A stretch of 64,000 bases of DNA, from positions 46,287,910 through 46,351,909 of the forward strand of contig CM055320.2 in assembly GCA_029255685.2 (NCBI GenBank). The letters are read 5' to 3'. Below the pieces are notes generated by a model. The model was given only the letters and a program-made list of their open reading frames with translations, searched no databases and had not been told where the DNA came from. This DNA comes from Silene conica (lineage: Eukaryota > Streptophyta > Magnoliopsida > Caryophyllales > Caryophyllaceae). Shown here one piece after another: positions 1-15,000 of the stretch (the first letter of the stretch is position 1; each line of letters opens with the position of its first letter). Position numbers and translations under genes: made by a program.

Positions 1-3000
1 CCACAACCACCGCCTAAACAACGCGCCTCACTAACTGAAGACGATGACTTCGATGAAGACGTCTTCTTAGAAGACACCTTAATTGCCGAGGACACTGAAA
101 TCCTTCGCGACATCCAACACGGCCAAGCTCTCTCCTCTCGCCTCGCTAACTGGTCTCGCCGTAAGCTATCCTCTTCTCACATCGATCAGTCCGTCAATAT
201 CGGTACTTTCTCTCCTTTGCTTTCTCATTTTTGTTCCCTCTTCTTGTTTAGGGGTTTTCCTAGGGTTTAGGGTTTTAATGCGCCTCATGCTTCATGCTTC
301 ATGCAGTGTTTCAGCAATTGGAGATTGATTATGTGATTGTGGATAGCCATAAGGCCCTTTTGCGTAATAGGACTGGACAATCTGCCATGATTCGAATTTT
401 TGGAGTTACTGACCAAGGTTTCAGATTTTTGTCCATTTTTCCTCTCAAATTGCTTTTTTTTTTTTTTATTCAATATTCTTTGGGGCGCGCTGGTCAAAAC
501 ACTTGGCACACGTAATGACAGCTAACTTATAAGGAGCTATGTATTTTGAAAATGTGGCTGTTCAACCCTGGAGAAAATAAAGATTAGTAGCGGTAATTTA
601 GGGAAATTACATTTTGCATGATTTTGCTAGAAGGCCCAGTCACTATTGATGAATGGTCATGGCTTTATTTGCTGTTTAGTGTTTTGGTTTGCCTAACTCT
701 ATTCTGATTGTGTGAACTATATCCTATATGCTGAAGATGGATACCATCTATGCATTATCTCGCCCTTTGCTCCTTTATTGCCAAGATTTACAGCCATATC
801 CTTGACTTTAGTTAGTTAATTGAATTACCATGAGAAAATATGAATTTATTTATTATAGGCTGGAAGGAGAAGATTATAAAAATGAAGGTTCATATTGTTA
901 CACAGGGATTATAGCTGTTCGGAGGAATTTGGGTGATAAAGAAATGCGATTTGGAGAAAATTAACTGAACAAACGTTATATTTTTCCTTGCAAGTTCTGT
1001 TGAGGCCAGAACAATTTCTGTAGGATGTCACAAGGCAATTTTGGTGTCAAACATCAAATATCAAGAATAGTATATTCAATCACTCTCACCATTATTCTGG
1101 TTCTCATATCGTCACTGTTTATATAATCTGTGTTTTGAATCCTGTTGCTCGTATTGGTGAATTTGATTTGATTGTTGTTCATGACTTCATTCCTGTTACA
1201 GCTTTACTTATCGTTTGCTTTTAGGGTTGTAGCTATCCGCCTATGTTTATCTGAAAATGTTTTCTGTTCCTGCCTACTAGGGCACAGTGTTTGCTGCAAT
1301 GTCCATGGATTTGATCCCTATTTCTACATCAGTTGCTCTCCAGGGATGGGTCCAGATGATATATCCCGTTTTCATCAGATACTTGAGGTAATACTGTATT
1401 ATATGTCGTTGCTATTGGCGACTGGCGTTTTAAGTTTCAACTCACATGTCAGTCTGTTGGAGATATTGAGTGGGCAAGATAACACTAGACTGCCACGTAT
1501 ATCTAAATGCGTATGTACTACAGTACTAGCTGCGTGATGTTTGTCATATGTTGTTCCGTATTTCAGGGGAGAATGAGGGAGGCAAATAGGAATGTTAAGG
1601 TGCCCCAGTTTATTCTGAGTATTCAATTGGTGCAGAGGAGGAGTATAATGCATTATCAGCAGCAGTTGTCACATCCTTTTCTGAAAATCGTAGTAGCACT
1701 TCCAAACATGGTTGCTACTTGTCGCGGTAAATTTTAAGTCCTTACCGTTGTTTGAGAATCTGAGATCTTTTCACTTTTTCTTCCCCTGGAAATGATATAA
1801 ACTGCAAGAATTGAATGATATTTTATTCATCAGGGTATTATTATCGTCATGTCCTAGAAACTTGCCAGTTTATCTTTTTTTTGTAGGCTGTTACGGTTAT
1901 GCTTGTAATCCTGGAATTTGAAAGGTCTATTGTTTATCTGACTACTTCTTTATTCTTGTACAACGGCAGGGATCCTTGATCGAGGCATACATATCGATGG
2001 CCTCGGGATGAATTGTTTTACGACTTACGAGAGCAACGTCCTCTTTGCTCTCCGTTTCATGATAGATTGTAACATTGTTGGTGGAAACTGGGTTGAAGTT
2101 CCTGCCGGAAAATATAAAAAAACTAGCAAGAATTTATCTACTTGTCAGTTGGAATTTGATTGCCTGTATCCTTCGCTCACCAATTTTTGTTCCCTCTTCA
2201 TACTCTGTATCATCTACATCCAATATGCTGTCTTTTGTCTTGAGGTGGTGGAAAACAGATTGAAACAGAAGGCTTTTCTGCATTTTACCTGTTCTTATGG
2301 ACATTTCATCTCTTCAGTTTACCGTTTATATTTACCTCAGTTTACCGTTTATATTTACCTTAACATGTGTTAGATATACAGACTTGATCAGCCATGCTCC
2401 TGAAGGGGAGTTCTCAAAGATGGCCCCGTTTCGCATTCTAAGCTTTGACATCGAGTGTGCTGGTCGCAAAGGTGTTTTCCCCCAGCCTATGCATGATCCT
2501 GTTATCCAGGTCAAATGCTCTTCTCAATCATGAATCAGGAATCAGAAGATAACTTGTTTTGAGTTTGTAACATCAGTCTGCCTGTAACTAATTTTGTGTC
2601 TAGGCTAAAGTTCTTTTTGTTCACTATTAGGTGGCAAATCTTGTGACTATTCAAGGTGAAGATCAGCCTTTTGTTCAAAATGTCATGACCCTCAAGTCAT
2701 GTGCTCCAATTGCGGGTGCTGATGTCATGTCATTTGAGAGCGAGAGAGAATTGCTGCTAGCTTGGAGGGTAAACTGACATCTCCATTTTCATTGCTATGA
2801 CTTAGTTGTTTTAAACTCCTGAAAACTTGCTGTCAGGAATACATGATAGCTTGACTGCCTTTTAATTTGTAGGTCATCTTCTTGTAGTGAATCTATAAAC
2901 TTCAAAGCATTTGTATTACTGCACCCCATTCCACAAATTCTCTGTTGGCCAATGCTTCTAAAAGAAAAAAAACCCAAAAGGCAAATATTTCAACTGATAG

Positions 3001-6000
3001 TTTTCTTCTGCTTTGGCACATTGCATCGGTTTGTGATTTTCTTGGTAGTTACTTTGATATGGACGCCATCTTTCTCTAATTAATACGATATTGACACCTT
3101 GATTATTCTTGCCCTGCTGGTTTCACTGTGAAGAAACATTAGACAGTCCCCAATGAAGTATGAGTACAGCATCGCAACACAGGACTTGTCAGGGCTAGCA
3201 TAAGACCTGTGATGGGATGGGCAGAATTTTAGTGGGCCTTAACCTGGGTCTTGTGTTTCTAAGACTCATATTGAAACCCATGAATAGTGAAATAAGTGGA
3301 GCCCACAGAATGTTTAAGAGTGTTTTGATGTCTCTAAATTGGTAACATTTTTTCAGTGTTAAGATCCATATTGAGTGTAGGTATATAGATAGTGTAACTT
3401 CGTTTAAAGGCTCTACTAATATGAGCCTTAATGTCTTAGGTTTCTGAAATTTGGTAATTCATTACATATCCTTTATATTTTTTTTTGTGTGCATTAGGGG
3501 CCAACATTTCCATGTATAACTAGCTTTTTTATTCTGCTTCATGATTAAGATTGGTTCTCTACTGCTATTTATGCAGGATTTCATCCGAGAAATAGACCCT
3601 GACATAATTATTGGGTACAACATTTGTAATTTTGACATACCATATCTTATCCAGGTAGTTCTTTTTGTATCCAATAGGGTATCTATGGCACTGATTTTCC
3701 TCTGCTCACCATGCCGTGATATTTAATATCAATCTTATTAAGTTTGTGCTGTCTTTTCAATGCCAGAGAGCAAGTGCGTTGGAAATTGGGGAGTTTCCTA
3801 TTCTTGGGCGCATAAGGGGTAGCAGGGTTCGTGTCAAAGATAAAACATTTTCTTCAAGGTGAAGTTTTTACGCAAAGAGTTCGCTTCGTTTTATAGTAGT
3901 CCCTCGCCGTCTTAATGATCTTCAGAGTTCCTAAAATTGCAAATTCACAATGATCTTCCCACTTTCCTTAATTGTCTATGGTTTGTGGTTCTTATGACTT
4001 AAGACCCCACATCCTCTCTCTACTTCCATTTTCCTCCACATATGATCCTACTTTTTAATTTTCATGCAAATTGAATGTGGAAGATCATTAAGAATGGGAG
4101 GGCATACTTTCTGATGTCATAAGTTATCTGACACGCTTGTGAATTATAAAGATTTGTGCTGTTCAGTGTTTAGTCTACTGATCTCTACAATTGTTTTCAT
4201 GTTCTCAGAAGTGCAAGAATTTCAACTACACTTTGCTTAAAAAATATTTGATAATCATGTCAATCTATCATGAGTCTTATATATGAACATAAAAACACGC
4301 TAGTCCCTGCTGTTACATAAGTATTATTCATGTAAACATTTGAGGCTATAGGGTTTTTTCAAAAGACCTGAAAGATTGTAGCTTCTGAAGTTCGCCTTTT
4401 AATTGAGTAGGTTAGGTAGTTGTGTCCGTTCATGTCACGGCATACTAACTTCTACACAGTGCTGAATGACCCTGGTTGAGTAGAACAAATAGAATAGGAA
4501 TTTCCTGTGGTTAATTTTATTGCCAAAATAGTTTATAAATTTTGAGTTTTACTCGTTCTTTTTGTTTTTGGAATAGTATTTACTCTGTTCACTTCTTAGA
4601 TTATGTACAATAAGGGAAAAATGGAGACCTGTTTTGCTTTCCATTTACACTCTCATTGGAGAGTAAAAATCAATTTTTGATTCTACAATAATAAGTCTCT
4701 TCCATATGCTCTCCATCTCAAGTATAAGACCCACATTTTTATGTTTACACTAAAAAAATTGCAAAATAATTTTCTTCTCACACATTTTACTTGTAAGGGC
4801 CCATTTTAAACGGAGAGCATGGTCTCCAAGTGCTCTCCTTTGTTCTTTCCCAAGGGCACCAAGAGAGCTCCTCTCCATTTTTTTTTTCATGGAGAGCACC
4901 TTTTCTCTCCATGGAGAACATGAAGAGCTCTTGTTGTAGGGAAAAAACACACTTATTATGCTCTCTAGTTATGGGGACCATTCGAAGAGCACCTTGGTGA
5001 CCACTTGAAGAACCCCTATTGTACATGCTCTTACTGTCCTAGGTCTATCTTGATTTGGTAGCTTTATTGGCAAATTCGCTCCTCATTGCCGCGTTGTCGT
5101 AGTTAAGGGCTCATACCACCTTCAGTGTATTAATTTCAGTTCTGACAAACAGGACAGAAGTTATATGTAGTTTTTTTTCTTATCCTGGTGATTGCATCGT
5201 AGCTTAATACTTGAAAGTTTCCCCTGGAAAAGTTCTAAGTGTATTTATGCTTTTACTGTCTTGCAGACAGATGGGAACAAGGGAAAGCAAAGAAACAACA
5301 ATAGAGGGGAGGGTGCAATTTGATATTTATCAGGTGCTTTACTTGTTGATTCAGTGAGAATTTTTTACAATATGTAGATAGTTATGTCAACTTTTCTGCT
5401 GCAGGTCATGCAAAGAGACTATAAACTCAGTTCATATTCATTAAATTCTGTATCCGCGCATTTTCTTGGAGAGCAGGTAATTGATTGTGATTATTTGTCA
5501 ACATTTCATTTCCTTTACAGAAGAAAACTTCATCTAAATGATGCCGTACAAAAACTGAAATTTAGTCTCAAACAGATTTTTACGTATTACAATTTACAAT
5601 CAATACTCTACTCTCAAATGCTATTAAATATGATGTAGTGCAAAACAAAGTATTTTGATGGTTGTATTTTGAGTTTATTGAATTAGGTTGACAAAAGTTA
5701 ATTTTATAGCGAGGCAATGATCAAGCTGGTAATAATGAGGGCAAATTGTCATTTTCATTATGTTTTTGGATATGAAAAATCTTTGAGTTTCAATTTGAAT
5801 CATATAATCTCTATATTAGGAATGTTTAGTATTTTTTTTGATGAAAGGTAAGTATTATATATCAAAATCAAAGTCAAATTACAAGGAGAAACTAAATAGA
5901 TACTGTGACGAGGGAACCCGCAGCCGCTACCTTTGGTGCGCACTGGGTAAACCCGCGGGTATATGTGATAGCCTGCAAACCACATACACCAGGTAAACCA

Positions 6001-9000
6001 CCCGAGGGTGACAGGCTCGAAGTCTATTTAGGCATGGACTCGGGCCAAGAATGCTCCACAAGATTTTGCTCTTGGGGAGGCTTGAACCCGGGTCTCCTGG
6101 GACTTTCACCCAAGTTTTAACCACTAGACTCCACCCTTGCGGGCAGGAATGTGTAGTTTTAATGACTGTTTTATTTACGTAAAACATAACATTGTTTTTC
6201 TCCAACTGCACCTATCAAAGTAGAGCAGGCAGAATGCGGGATCCAATTTTTTATACTACTTAGGGGATATTTATTTATTTTCCTAAATTCATTTGTTTGC
6301 TGCATGCTTGGTGCTTCATCTATTTCTTACATGCTTTCAGCTAGTATAACGTTGTCCGAGTATTCAACATATCTGTGACATTGACCCCTTTTTCAGAAAG
6401 AAGATGTTCATCATTCTATAATATCTGATTTGCACAATGGAAATGCGGAAACTAGAAGGCGTCTTGCTGTATACTGTCTCAAGGTACATACTAACATTTT
6501 TCTTCGTGCAACTGAAATGTGTTTATGCTTTGGCAGTGTATTGTGGAGTCAGGGACCTTTCTTTGTTAACTTTGATAATATTCATGCTGAGAAATCCAAG
6601 TGATAGTTTAGTATCTCATGAAAGTAGTCGGAACTCCAAATCATTTTGGGATTAAGGCTCTGATGTTGTTGTAGTCGGAATTCCAATATTTGTGCCAATA
6701 ATCTGGACTTTTAAGAGTTTTAACAACTTACTATGATTAACTTAGGAAAAGAAAAGCAAGATCTCGAGGTTACTCCCAGTAGTTGAAGCTAATTGTGTGG
6801 GATTGCAGACATTTAATTATGCTGATGCGTGTTTTGGCCATTAACTTTTTTTTATTCCTTTTTTTGTTTTTTTTTTCTCTCTGGGTTTTGGCAATTTGTT
6901 GATGTGTGAATTTGATGACATCAAATTATTCAGGAACATATTCTGATAAGTAGTTATTGATTAATCCCTCTCTTCATGTGTTCTTGTTATAGCGTAAGCC
7001 GCTATTGCTATCCATGAGTGTTGCTTAACACTGATCAATATGCTGTCTTGTTACTTTCAGGATGCATACCTTCCTCAGAGGCTGCTCGACAAGCTGATGT
7101 TTATGTACAATTACGTTGAGATGGCCCGAGTGACAGGTGTCCCTATATCCTTTCTTCTCTCAAGGGGACAAAGTATTAAGGTCATACATACTTTAAGCTT
7201 TTATGATAAATTCAGCCTGATTGTGATTTTGTTTGCTTCTAAGTGATGGTGGTTCATTTAACATTTTGCAGGTTCTTTCTCAACTGTTAAGAAAGGCAAA
7301 ACAGAAGAACCTTATTATTCCGAATGTGAAACGAGCAGGATCAGAGCAGGGAACATATGAAGGTGCAACTGTAAGTCTGAAATCTGAAAAAATATATTTT
7401 AAGCCCTGTGTTTGTAGTTTATTTTCGAATATTTAACAAAGAAATAGTTGAGTAGAGATCATAGGAAGTATCACCCACGTAGAGGAGGTCGGTTTTAAAC
7501 AAAATGTTGTGCCCTTAAGCTCTTATGTGTTGTCTTACCTGCGTGTTGAATAATTCATAATACACCCCAATATGAATACGTAATACACATACACAATAGG
7601 CACAATATGAAATTACTATGCTGCACTTTGATGGATTTTAATTAATTATCACATTATATGAATGAAAAATACACGTGAATTAATTCGTGATTTGCCTAGG
7701 GTTTGAGTGATTGTGGTAACCCAAAGACGAAGATAGGGAAGTGCAGTGTGATGCAAATTTTCCATGTTACTCCGACTCAGCTATAGTTGACGGATACGAC
7801 AAGGTGGAGTGTCGAATACGGTTATTTTGTGCAAAGATTAATTTTTTCGGTCTAAAATGAAGTGTCGTGTCCGAATGCTCGAGTGTCAGGCTTGAGACAT
7901 TCAATCAAAGTGAAGTGTGGGAGTGACATAGAGTGCAATCATATATGGCAGTTATAGGTGCTTTAATAGGAGTCGTGGGTAACAAGCTATAACAGCCATG
8001 CCTGTTGGCGGACAAGTCAGACCACCCTTAATTTTGTGCTTGTTCTTTTCATAATATGTTCTTGTCCCTGGGTCATGTGACATAGGTGTTGGAAGCGAGA
8101 GCAGGGTTTTATGAGAAGCCTATCGCAACACTGGATTTTGCGTCACTATATCCATCTATCATGATGGCATATAATTTGTGCTATTGCACTCTGGTATTAA
8201 GTTTTGGCCTTTGGCCATTCTCTTTATAGCTTCTTTAATAATTTATTATTATTACTATAATTAGTATGGTCATCATTTTTATTTAGGACATCCTTGTAGA
8301 GGTGCTTCTTTTCTCATTCTCATCAGAACATTACATTGCTGTATTTCCTTAAGGTAACACCAGAAGACATCCACAAGCTTAATATTCCTCCAGAACATGT
8401 TAATAAGACTCCTTCGGGTGACATATTTGTCAAGGCAAAGCTCCAGAAAGTAAGGAGTTCTGTCGTTCATATCTCCCCTAGGTTTTCTGAATTACTCTTT
8501 TAACATTTATCCCCCCTATAGCACAATATATACATGACACAGAAAGCACCGTTCCTTATTTTCATCAGGGCATACTTCCAGAAATTTTAGAGGAGCTAAT
8601 AACTGCTCGGAAAAAGGCGAAAGCAGATTTAAAGGTTTCTATTTTCTCATTTCTTGATATAATATCTTCTGTTTCTTGATATCTCTCTAGCATTATTATG
8701 CAGTCTTTCTTTGGCTTTCTAAATTGATAAAATCTGATGTCTTAACTGTAGGAAGCCAAAGATCCCTTGGTGAAGGCTGTTCTAGATGGGCGTCAGCTAG
8801 CCTTGAAGGTATCCATTCCTGAACTGTGTCTCTGATTCTGTATTGCGTTGTTTAAGGAGCATCTGTATATTTATGATGCCAACAATAACAATAGTATTAC
8901 CCTGATTCTCTGCGGTTCCAAAGCAAGGTAGACTGGTAGAGGGTGTAGGCTTTGAAATAAACCCGAACCCAAAAAAGTAATTTAAAATATCTGAATTGAT

Positions 9001-12000
9001 ATCCAATTGAAACCTGATATGAGTAACCTGAAGTATACCCAAAAATCATTCGATCCGAATCGAAACTGAACTGAATTTGACATAACTGAAAGATACCAGA
9101 ACCTGACTACATCTGAACCATTTCTAACTGACCCTATTGACCCGAATTTGAGAAGACATATTTTCTCAAAAAAAGACTAACCGCATCAGTTCTCTCGTTA
9201 ATTCTTTATTCAGTATTGAATCTATGAATTATTACATTTGTTAACTAAAAACGAATGAATGTTAAGCCCAATAATGAATAATGGATACATAAGTCAAAAA
9301 TATTATAATCCGAAACTAACATGATCCCTTATTCGATTGGATCTGCACCCGACCCGGAAAAGCACAAACAGATTAAGGTTGCTAATTGAAATGAACCAGA
9401 ACGGAATCTATCTATATTAAAATTAAGTTACCCCGTATAACGCAGATCTGATTTGACCCAATCCGAAACTGAAAGTTGGGTGTACATGTGTAACTCTTAC
9501 CCAAGTGTTAAAAATGCCGACAAAAGGTTATTTATGGATAACCGATGACCCATAAAGAAAATTTTATTGTGATTTGCATCGAGTGATCGACTTACCACTC
9601 ATTTACTAGAAAAAAACACACACCTTTTTTACTTTATCTTATCATTATCCACGCCAAAGTAAGCAATTCTTTTGCTCCGTTGCAAATGGAAAATATGATG
9701 GCAGTTTCCTAACATTTTTGCACCTCTTTTTACGTTCTACGTTGGCCAAACATACAAAAGTTAGGATATTAATTTGGTTTCTCGTCATTGTGCTTTCTTG
9801 CTCCTTACTCACACAATTCTTTTTCTTTATTTCAGATAAGTGCAAATTCTGTTTATGGATTTACAGGAGCCACTGTTGGCCAGTTACCTTGTTTAGAGAT
9901 ATCTTCAAGTGTAACAAGCTATGGTAATCAAACTTGCATGATCTTGTGAATGCCATTTGTCTTTAAAACAATCCACTTGTTTCAGTTTTAGTATGATAAA
10001 TGGATATGGAGGACCTTACTGAATGGATTCTGGTGAAAATGATTATAAACATGCTCTTGCAATTGCCATATCATATCTTGAAGTTGCTATAAAATATTTC
10101 CTTTGTCCATGAATGAATTGGCATATAACTTATTACTCATAAGTTACTCTTTTGTTCCGCTTTGTGGAAATCTCTTGATAAGATAGGTGTGGTATGCATT
10201 CTTATCAGTTTCCTTGGACTCTCTCCCCATTTATTTGAATTTGTCAATACTTTTTCTCTTATTACATCCTTTTCCTTGGTTCTTATGTTCCTTACTACTT
10301 TCTCCATTCCATTTTTCTTGACCCCATTTGACTTTTGTTGTCAAAAATCAAATTTGAACCAACTTTGGCCATTTTCGTTATCCATATCTGCATATGTATA
10401 ATTGTATATGTAGTTGCAATGGAAAAATGGTCTAGTCGATTTTATCATAACTATTTTCATGGCTTCACAAAAAAGTAACTAGTGCATGTTGTGAGATAAT
10501 ATGGTTCAAAGTTATGTAGTTAGATCTGCAAAGTTAGATGGGGATATTACTAATTTAATGGAGGGTGCTTTCCTTTTTCTGTAAGGGGTATTTTTCCTGC
10601 TGGTCATCAGGTTTGGACGTTTGGTAGTTGGTACTCTGACTAGGTTGCCAAGAGTTCCATCCACCCCCCCTCCCCCCACCCCCTCTTTTTCTGTAGCTGT
10701 TCATGATTTAGTTAAACTGTTAAAGCTATAGGAACTATTGCTCATGGATGCTTCCTGGTTTCTTTCTATAGCTGCTTGCAGCCAGAAATACAGGGAACTA
10801 GAGAAGGCCTGTGGATGTCGTAGTCTGCAAGATTCAATTGCATAAGACCTTTAATGTATAGCCTGTGCCCTGTGATTTCGAAACCCTTAATTGTTGGCAT
10901 TCTTTTGTATTTCAGCCAATCTCTGCCAGCTCTTATTTTATCTTGTTTCTACTTGGTTCAATGCTTGGCTGCTCTTTTTCACATTGATTGAGATGTCTTT
11001 TCTATGAAAGGTCGCCAAATGATTGAACATACGAAAAAACTCGTGGAAGAAAAATTCACTGTCGTTGGAGGCTATGAACACAATGCTGAGGTAATCTGTA
11101 AATTTTCAGTTCTTCAAATGCCTTTTTGGTTCTTAATATTGGTGTAGAAGCCTTTGGCACTAGAATAAAGGGAAAGAATTTTGTGCTTTTTTTGTCTTCA
11201 AATATCTATGTTGCTTCGTTATTTGAGTTTCCAGCTTTTTCACAGAAAATACTCGGTGATTTAGTTTGATTTCTGATGGCTGCTCTTGAAATCAGAAGAA
11301 TCACCCTCCTTTGTGTGCTTTGAATCAATATTATGTATTACTTATATATGGTTAAAAAGTGGATAGTCACTTTCTGGTATTGAGTTTGATTCCCAATATG
11401 GTGTATGTTTACTAGGAACCCATTGATGCCTCATGACAGAGTTTTAACTTGTTCTCTGAAAATGCATAAATGATTCTATTTGATTTCTGTTGGTATCTCA
11501 CTATCTATGGATGTGGGTGCTCTAAATTGGCATTATGTTTTTTTTAGGATTCCTTTTGTCGTCCCTGTTTGTTATGACCCACTCCTGATTCTTTGCATAT
11601 GAAACGAGAAGAAACAAATGACCAGTGTATTGTTATCCTACTTCTTTTTCACCTTCTATAGCAAAATAGAAGAAACAATCTGTTTGTGTTAGCATGTTGC
11701 TAACAGAGGGTTAAGGCTGCGTAATTCGACCTCCCTTGGCCTTACCCGGCAATTTGCATGAGCCCTTGTAGCACTGGGTGGTTGTTTTGTATTTTACTTT
11801 AATTCGAAAATAAGGTTTTCTGATGTGTAATTTTGAAATGTCATTTGATCAGGTTATTTATGGGGATACAGATTCAGTCATGGTGCAGTTTGGTGTATCT
11901 ACTGTTGAGGATGCAATGAAATTAGGAAGAGAAGCTGCTGAGCATATAAGTGGTACCTTCATAAAGGCAAGTCTGTCTGTCCTTGCTCTTTGTTGCTGCA

Positions 12001-15000
12001 GATTTTGTTGGTTTCCCGATTGATATCTCACTCAACTTTTATGAAGGTGGAATGTGTGTAGGTCTTAGTTCCTTTTCTTGATGAAGGAATTTTGTTTACT
12101 TGTTGAAGTTTGCCTGCTGTTTAGCTGTTTAATTTTAAAATGTACTAGCTTAGAACCCGTGTAAATTGCACGGAAATGCATAGTTAAATAGTTCGTAGTT
12201 CTATATAAATAAATGTTTAAAATGTATAAAAAATCAGAATAATAGTGTTGTCAATAGGTTAAAATAGTCAGACACAATTCATTATTTGTAATTTGAGGTT
12301 TGGAGTAATATTTGGTCTCGCCTTTTATCCTTATTTATAAGCTCCTATTTGAGAACAATCTTATCTATATAATTACAGAAACATTTAGTTAGCCCTGCTT
12401 GAGCCACGTCATCAACACATTTTTTTTATCTCTCGGGTGGGACCCACAATTTCTTTGATGAATTTCCTACGAGATAACTGCCTTGTTTTCGAACTAAATG
12501 CCTGATCATATTTTTAGAAATATTACGTAACATTTGTGATATAATTTCGTAAACAATAAAAACGTAAAATAATTACAATGAACAATATATCGATATATTA
12601 TATCGATGTTCTTAAAACTATACCCGTTCAATATACCCGTGCATTTTTTGCAATAAAAAAGAGCAACAATACTAAATTAAAAAACAATAAAAATAACTTA
12701 ATATTAATAAAACAACCAATAAAAGTATACAAATTTAAATATTTTGCGAAATCAAATCATAAACAAAACGGTAAAAATAAACTGTAACTATACGATAATC
12801 ATATTATTCGAAATTATTAGTCATTATAATACAATAATCATACTATTCGAAATTATTAGTGTAGACGTTAGATATAAAACAAAATTATATCGACGTTAAA
12901 TATTAATATTTTTATCATTTTTAAATATTGATCATTATACAATAATCATAAACACGGTTCCGATGATGCATTTTAACGTATTATCAATACAATAGATATT
13001 GAATGCAAAATATTCACGTATTATTGACACTATTCGGTAATATTAATTATCCACCACATTTTTTTCTAAAAATATACCCGTGCAATTTTGCACGGGTTGA
13101 AAACTAGTAGTTGTTACAGATCCAAAAATAGTCTGACCTAAGATCCGACATTGACCCAAACTACAACACCCGAATGTGACCAAAAATTCGAATTGATCCG
13201 ACCCGGCCCAAAATGACCTAAATTATCTTGATTGATAACTGATCCAACCCGAAGTGGCCGATCTGAAACCACCCAGATCCAAAATTATGATTTCGCTCTT
13301 GATCATTAACCCGAAAATGACCCTACCCACTTAAACCGACCAACACATCAAAATAAGTTTGAAACCCAAAATGACCGACACAACCTGAATTATTCCGAAA
13401 TAACGATGAACTAAACTTAACCCTGGCCAAATTGGCCCGACAGAACTTGATTTGACCCATTTACCAAGTATAGTATGAAGAACGATGACAAAACAATGAG
13501 GGCAAAAGTAAAAGGGTGTAAATAAGAAAATACATCATGTCATAGTTTTGGACTGATATTGTCGTATTGGTGGACTGTGCGTAATTTGTACGGTTTTCAT
13601 TTACGTAAAGTATGTGTTTTGTGGGAAAATACCGTAGTAGTATGTTTCATTTATTTGCCGTAAAATAAGTCATACAAAATTAATATCTCAGTAGAATATT
13701 GTCGTGGAACGTTTAATATGTTTCCGTTCTTTTTCAAAGTCTTCCTATTGTAAAATATTGTCGAAAAAAACTTGAAAAATAAGTCATACAAAATTAATGT
13801 CTTAGTATAATCATTCATAAATCTTGAACAGGAAATCTAAGTTCTAATTTTTTTTAAGTATAAAAAAGATTGGTTTATTGAATTACATTAGCAAATGTTT
13901 TGTACTTCTTTACAAATAAGAAATTATTGACCGAGTAATACTCCGTAAACATTTAAGTACTCAAGTAAAATCAAATAAATAGAAATTCTACATAATCAAA
14001 TCATAAAAGAGAAATAAATTATAAATGGATACATATAACTTGATCAGCTAAAATTATAAAAAGAGAAAGTATAATAATATTATAATATAATAATCACAAT
14101 TAATATTAATTTGAAACTAAGTAATAATTTTACCATAAATAACGAAATAACTAATGGACGAAAGAAATATTTAACCAATGACTGACATGTGTCTAATGAT
14201 TTCTCTATTATAGTTATATATGAATCATATTGCATTCTATATGTACGATAACTGTATGGTACAATATATTTCATACGTACAATATTGAAGATAAGAATAC
14301 AATTGTAAAATAATATCTTTTACGGCTGCAATATCTTTATAAGATAAGAATACAACATCTTATACAACAACAACAACATCAGAGCCTTAGTCCCAAAATG
14401 TTTTGGGGTCGGCTGACATGAATCATCCTTTGGAACCGTCATGAGTGAATTCTCATCTCAACAAGAGAAAAAAAAGAAAGAAAAGAAAAAATATTTTTTA
14501 TGGATTTCATCCTATTGCATTATATACCTAGAATAGCTGTATGATACAATATATTCCATTTTTTTTACCTTAAGCTAGTATATGACATGTATTATACTCA
14601 TATATAAATTTTAAGGAATATATTATTTTTGTTTTTTGGTTTGTATATGTATGCGATTTACACAATTTTTTACGCATTGACTCAAGATTGCTATCTTTTA
14701 TTGATTGGTTATTTAAATATTATTTGCCGTTTTTTTTCCGAGTGTATTTCTTTGATTGATTATTTAAAGATTAATTGTCGTTTTTCGCAGATGTATTCTT
14801 TGATTGTTTATTCCTGTTTGAATTTCTTACACTTTTTCCCTCAAAACTCTTATTTTAATTTTTACTTCGTTTCTCAAAATCACTTTAAACTTTATTCTTG
14901 ATTTATTTTTTTCGGTTTTTATACATGTGATAAGTTCGATTAAAATCTATAAAACCCCTTTGCCTTCCATTTTTTGTTTCACTCCACTTCCGTTTTTTTT

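Larger units (their letters stand above)
2374..7180 (+). other. POLD1: POLD1 exonuclease domain exons
   Basis: This block encodes the proofreading 3'-5' exonuclease. Exon 6 (2,374-2,509) carries ExoI FDIECAG, window residues about 283-289, with the metal-binding Asp and Glu. Exon 8 (3,577-3,654) carries ExoII in [12 protein letters not shown]. The junction of exons 12 and 13 (6,483/7,061) forms ExoIII YCLKDAYLPQ. All three acidic motifs are intact, so proofreading should be functional. Residue numbers count from window base 1 and lack the missing N-terminus. Confidence 0.93.
8086..11966 (+). other. POLD1: POLD1 polymerase palm and fingers exons
   Basis: Exon 15 contains motif [13 protein letters not shown], with catalytic Asp at window residue about 572. 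Exon 19 begins [11 protein letters not shown], the motif B region that contacts the incoming nucleotide. Exon 21 contains motif [11 protein letters not shown], with Asp at about 725 and 727. These are the delta-type forms of the family B motifs and no catalytic residue is changed. Confidence 0.94.

Noticed and set aside
4750..5026. Minus-strand open frames around 4,750-5,026
   Set aside because: They fall inside the Tourist-like MITE and reflect its inverted GAGAGC motifs.
6060..6144. Possible functional tRNA
   Set aside because: A and B boxes are present but no acceptor or anticodon stems form; it is the head of a SINE.
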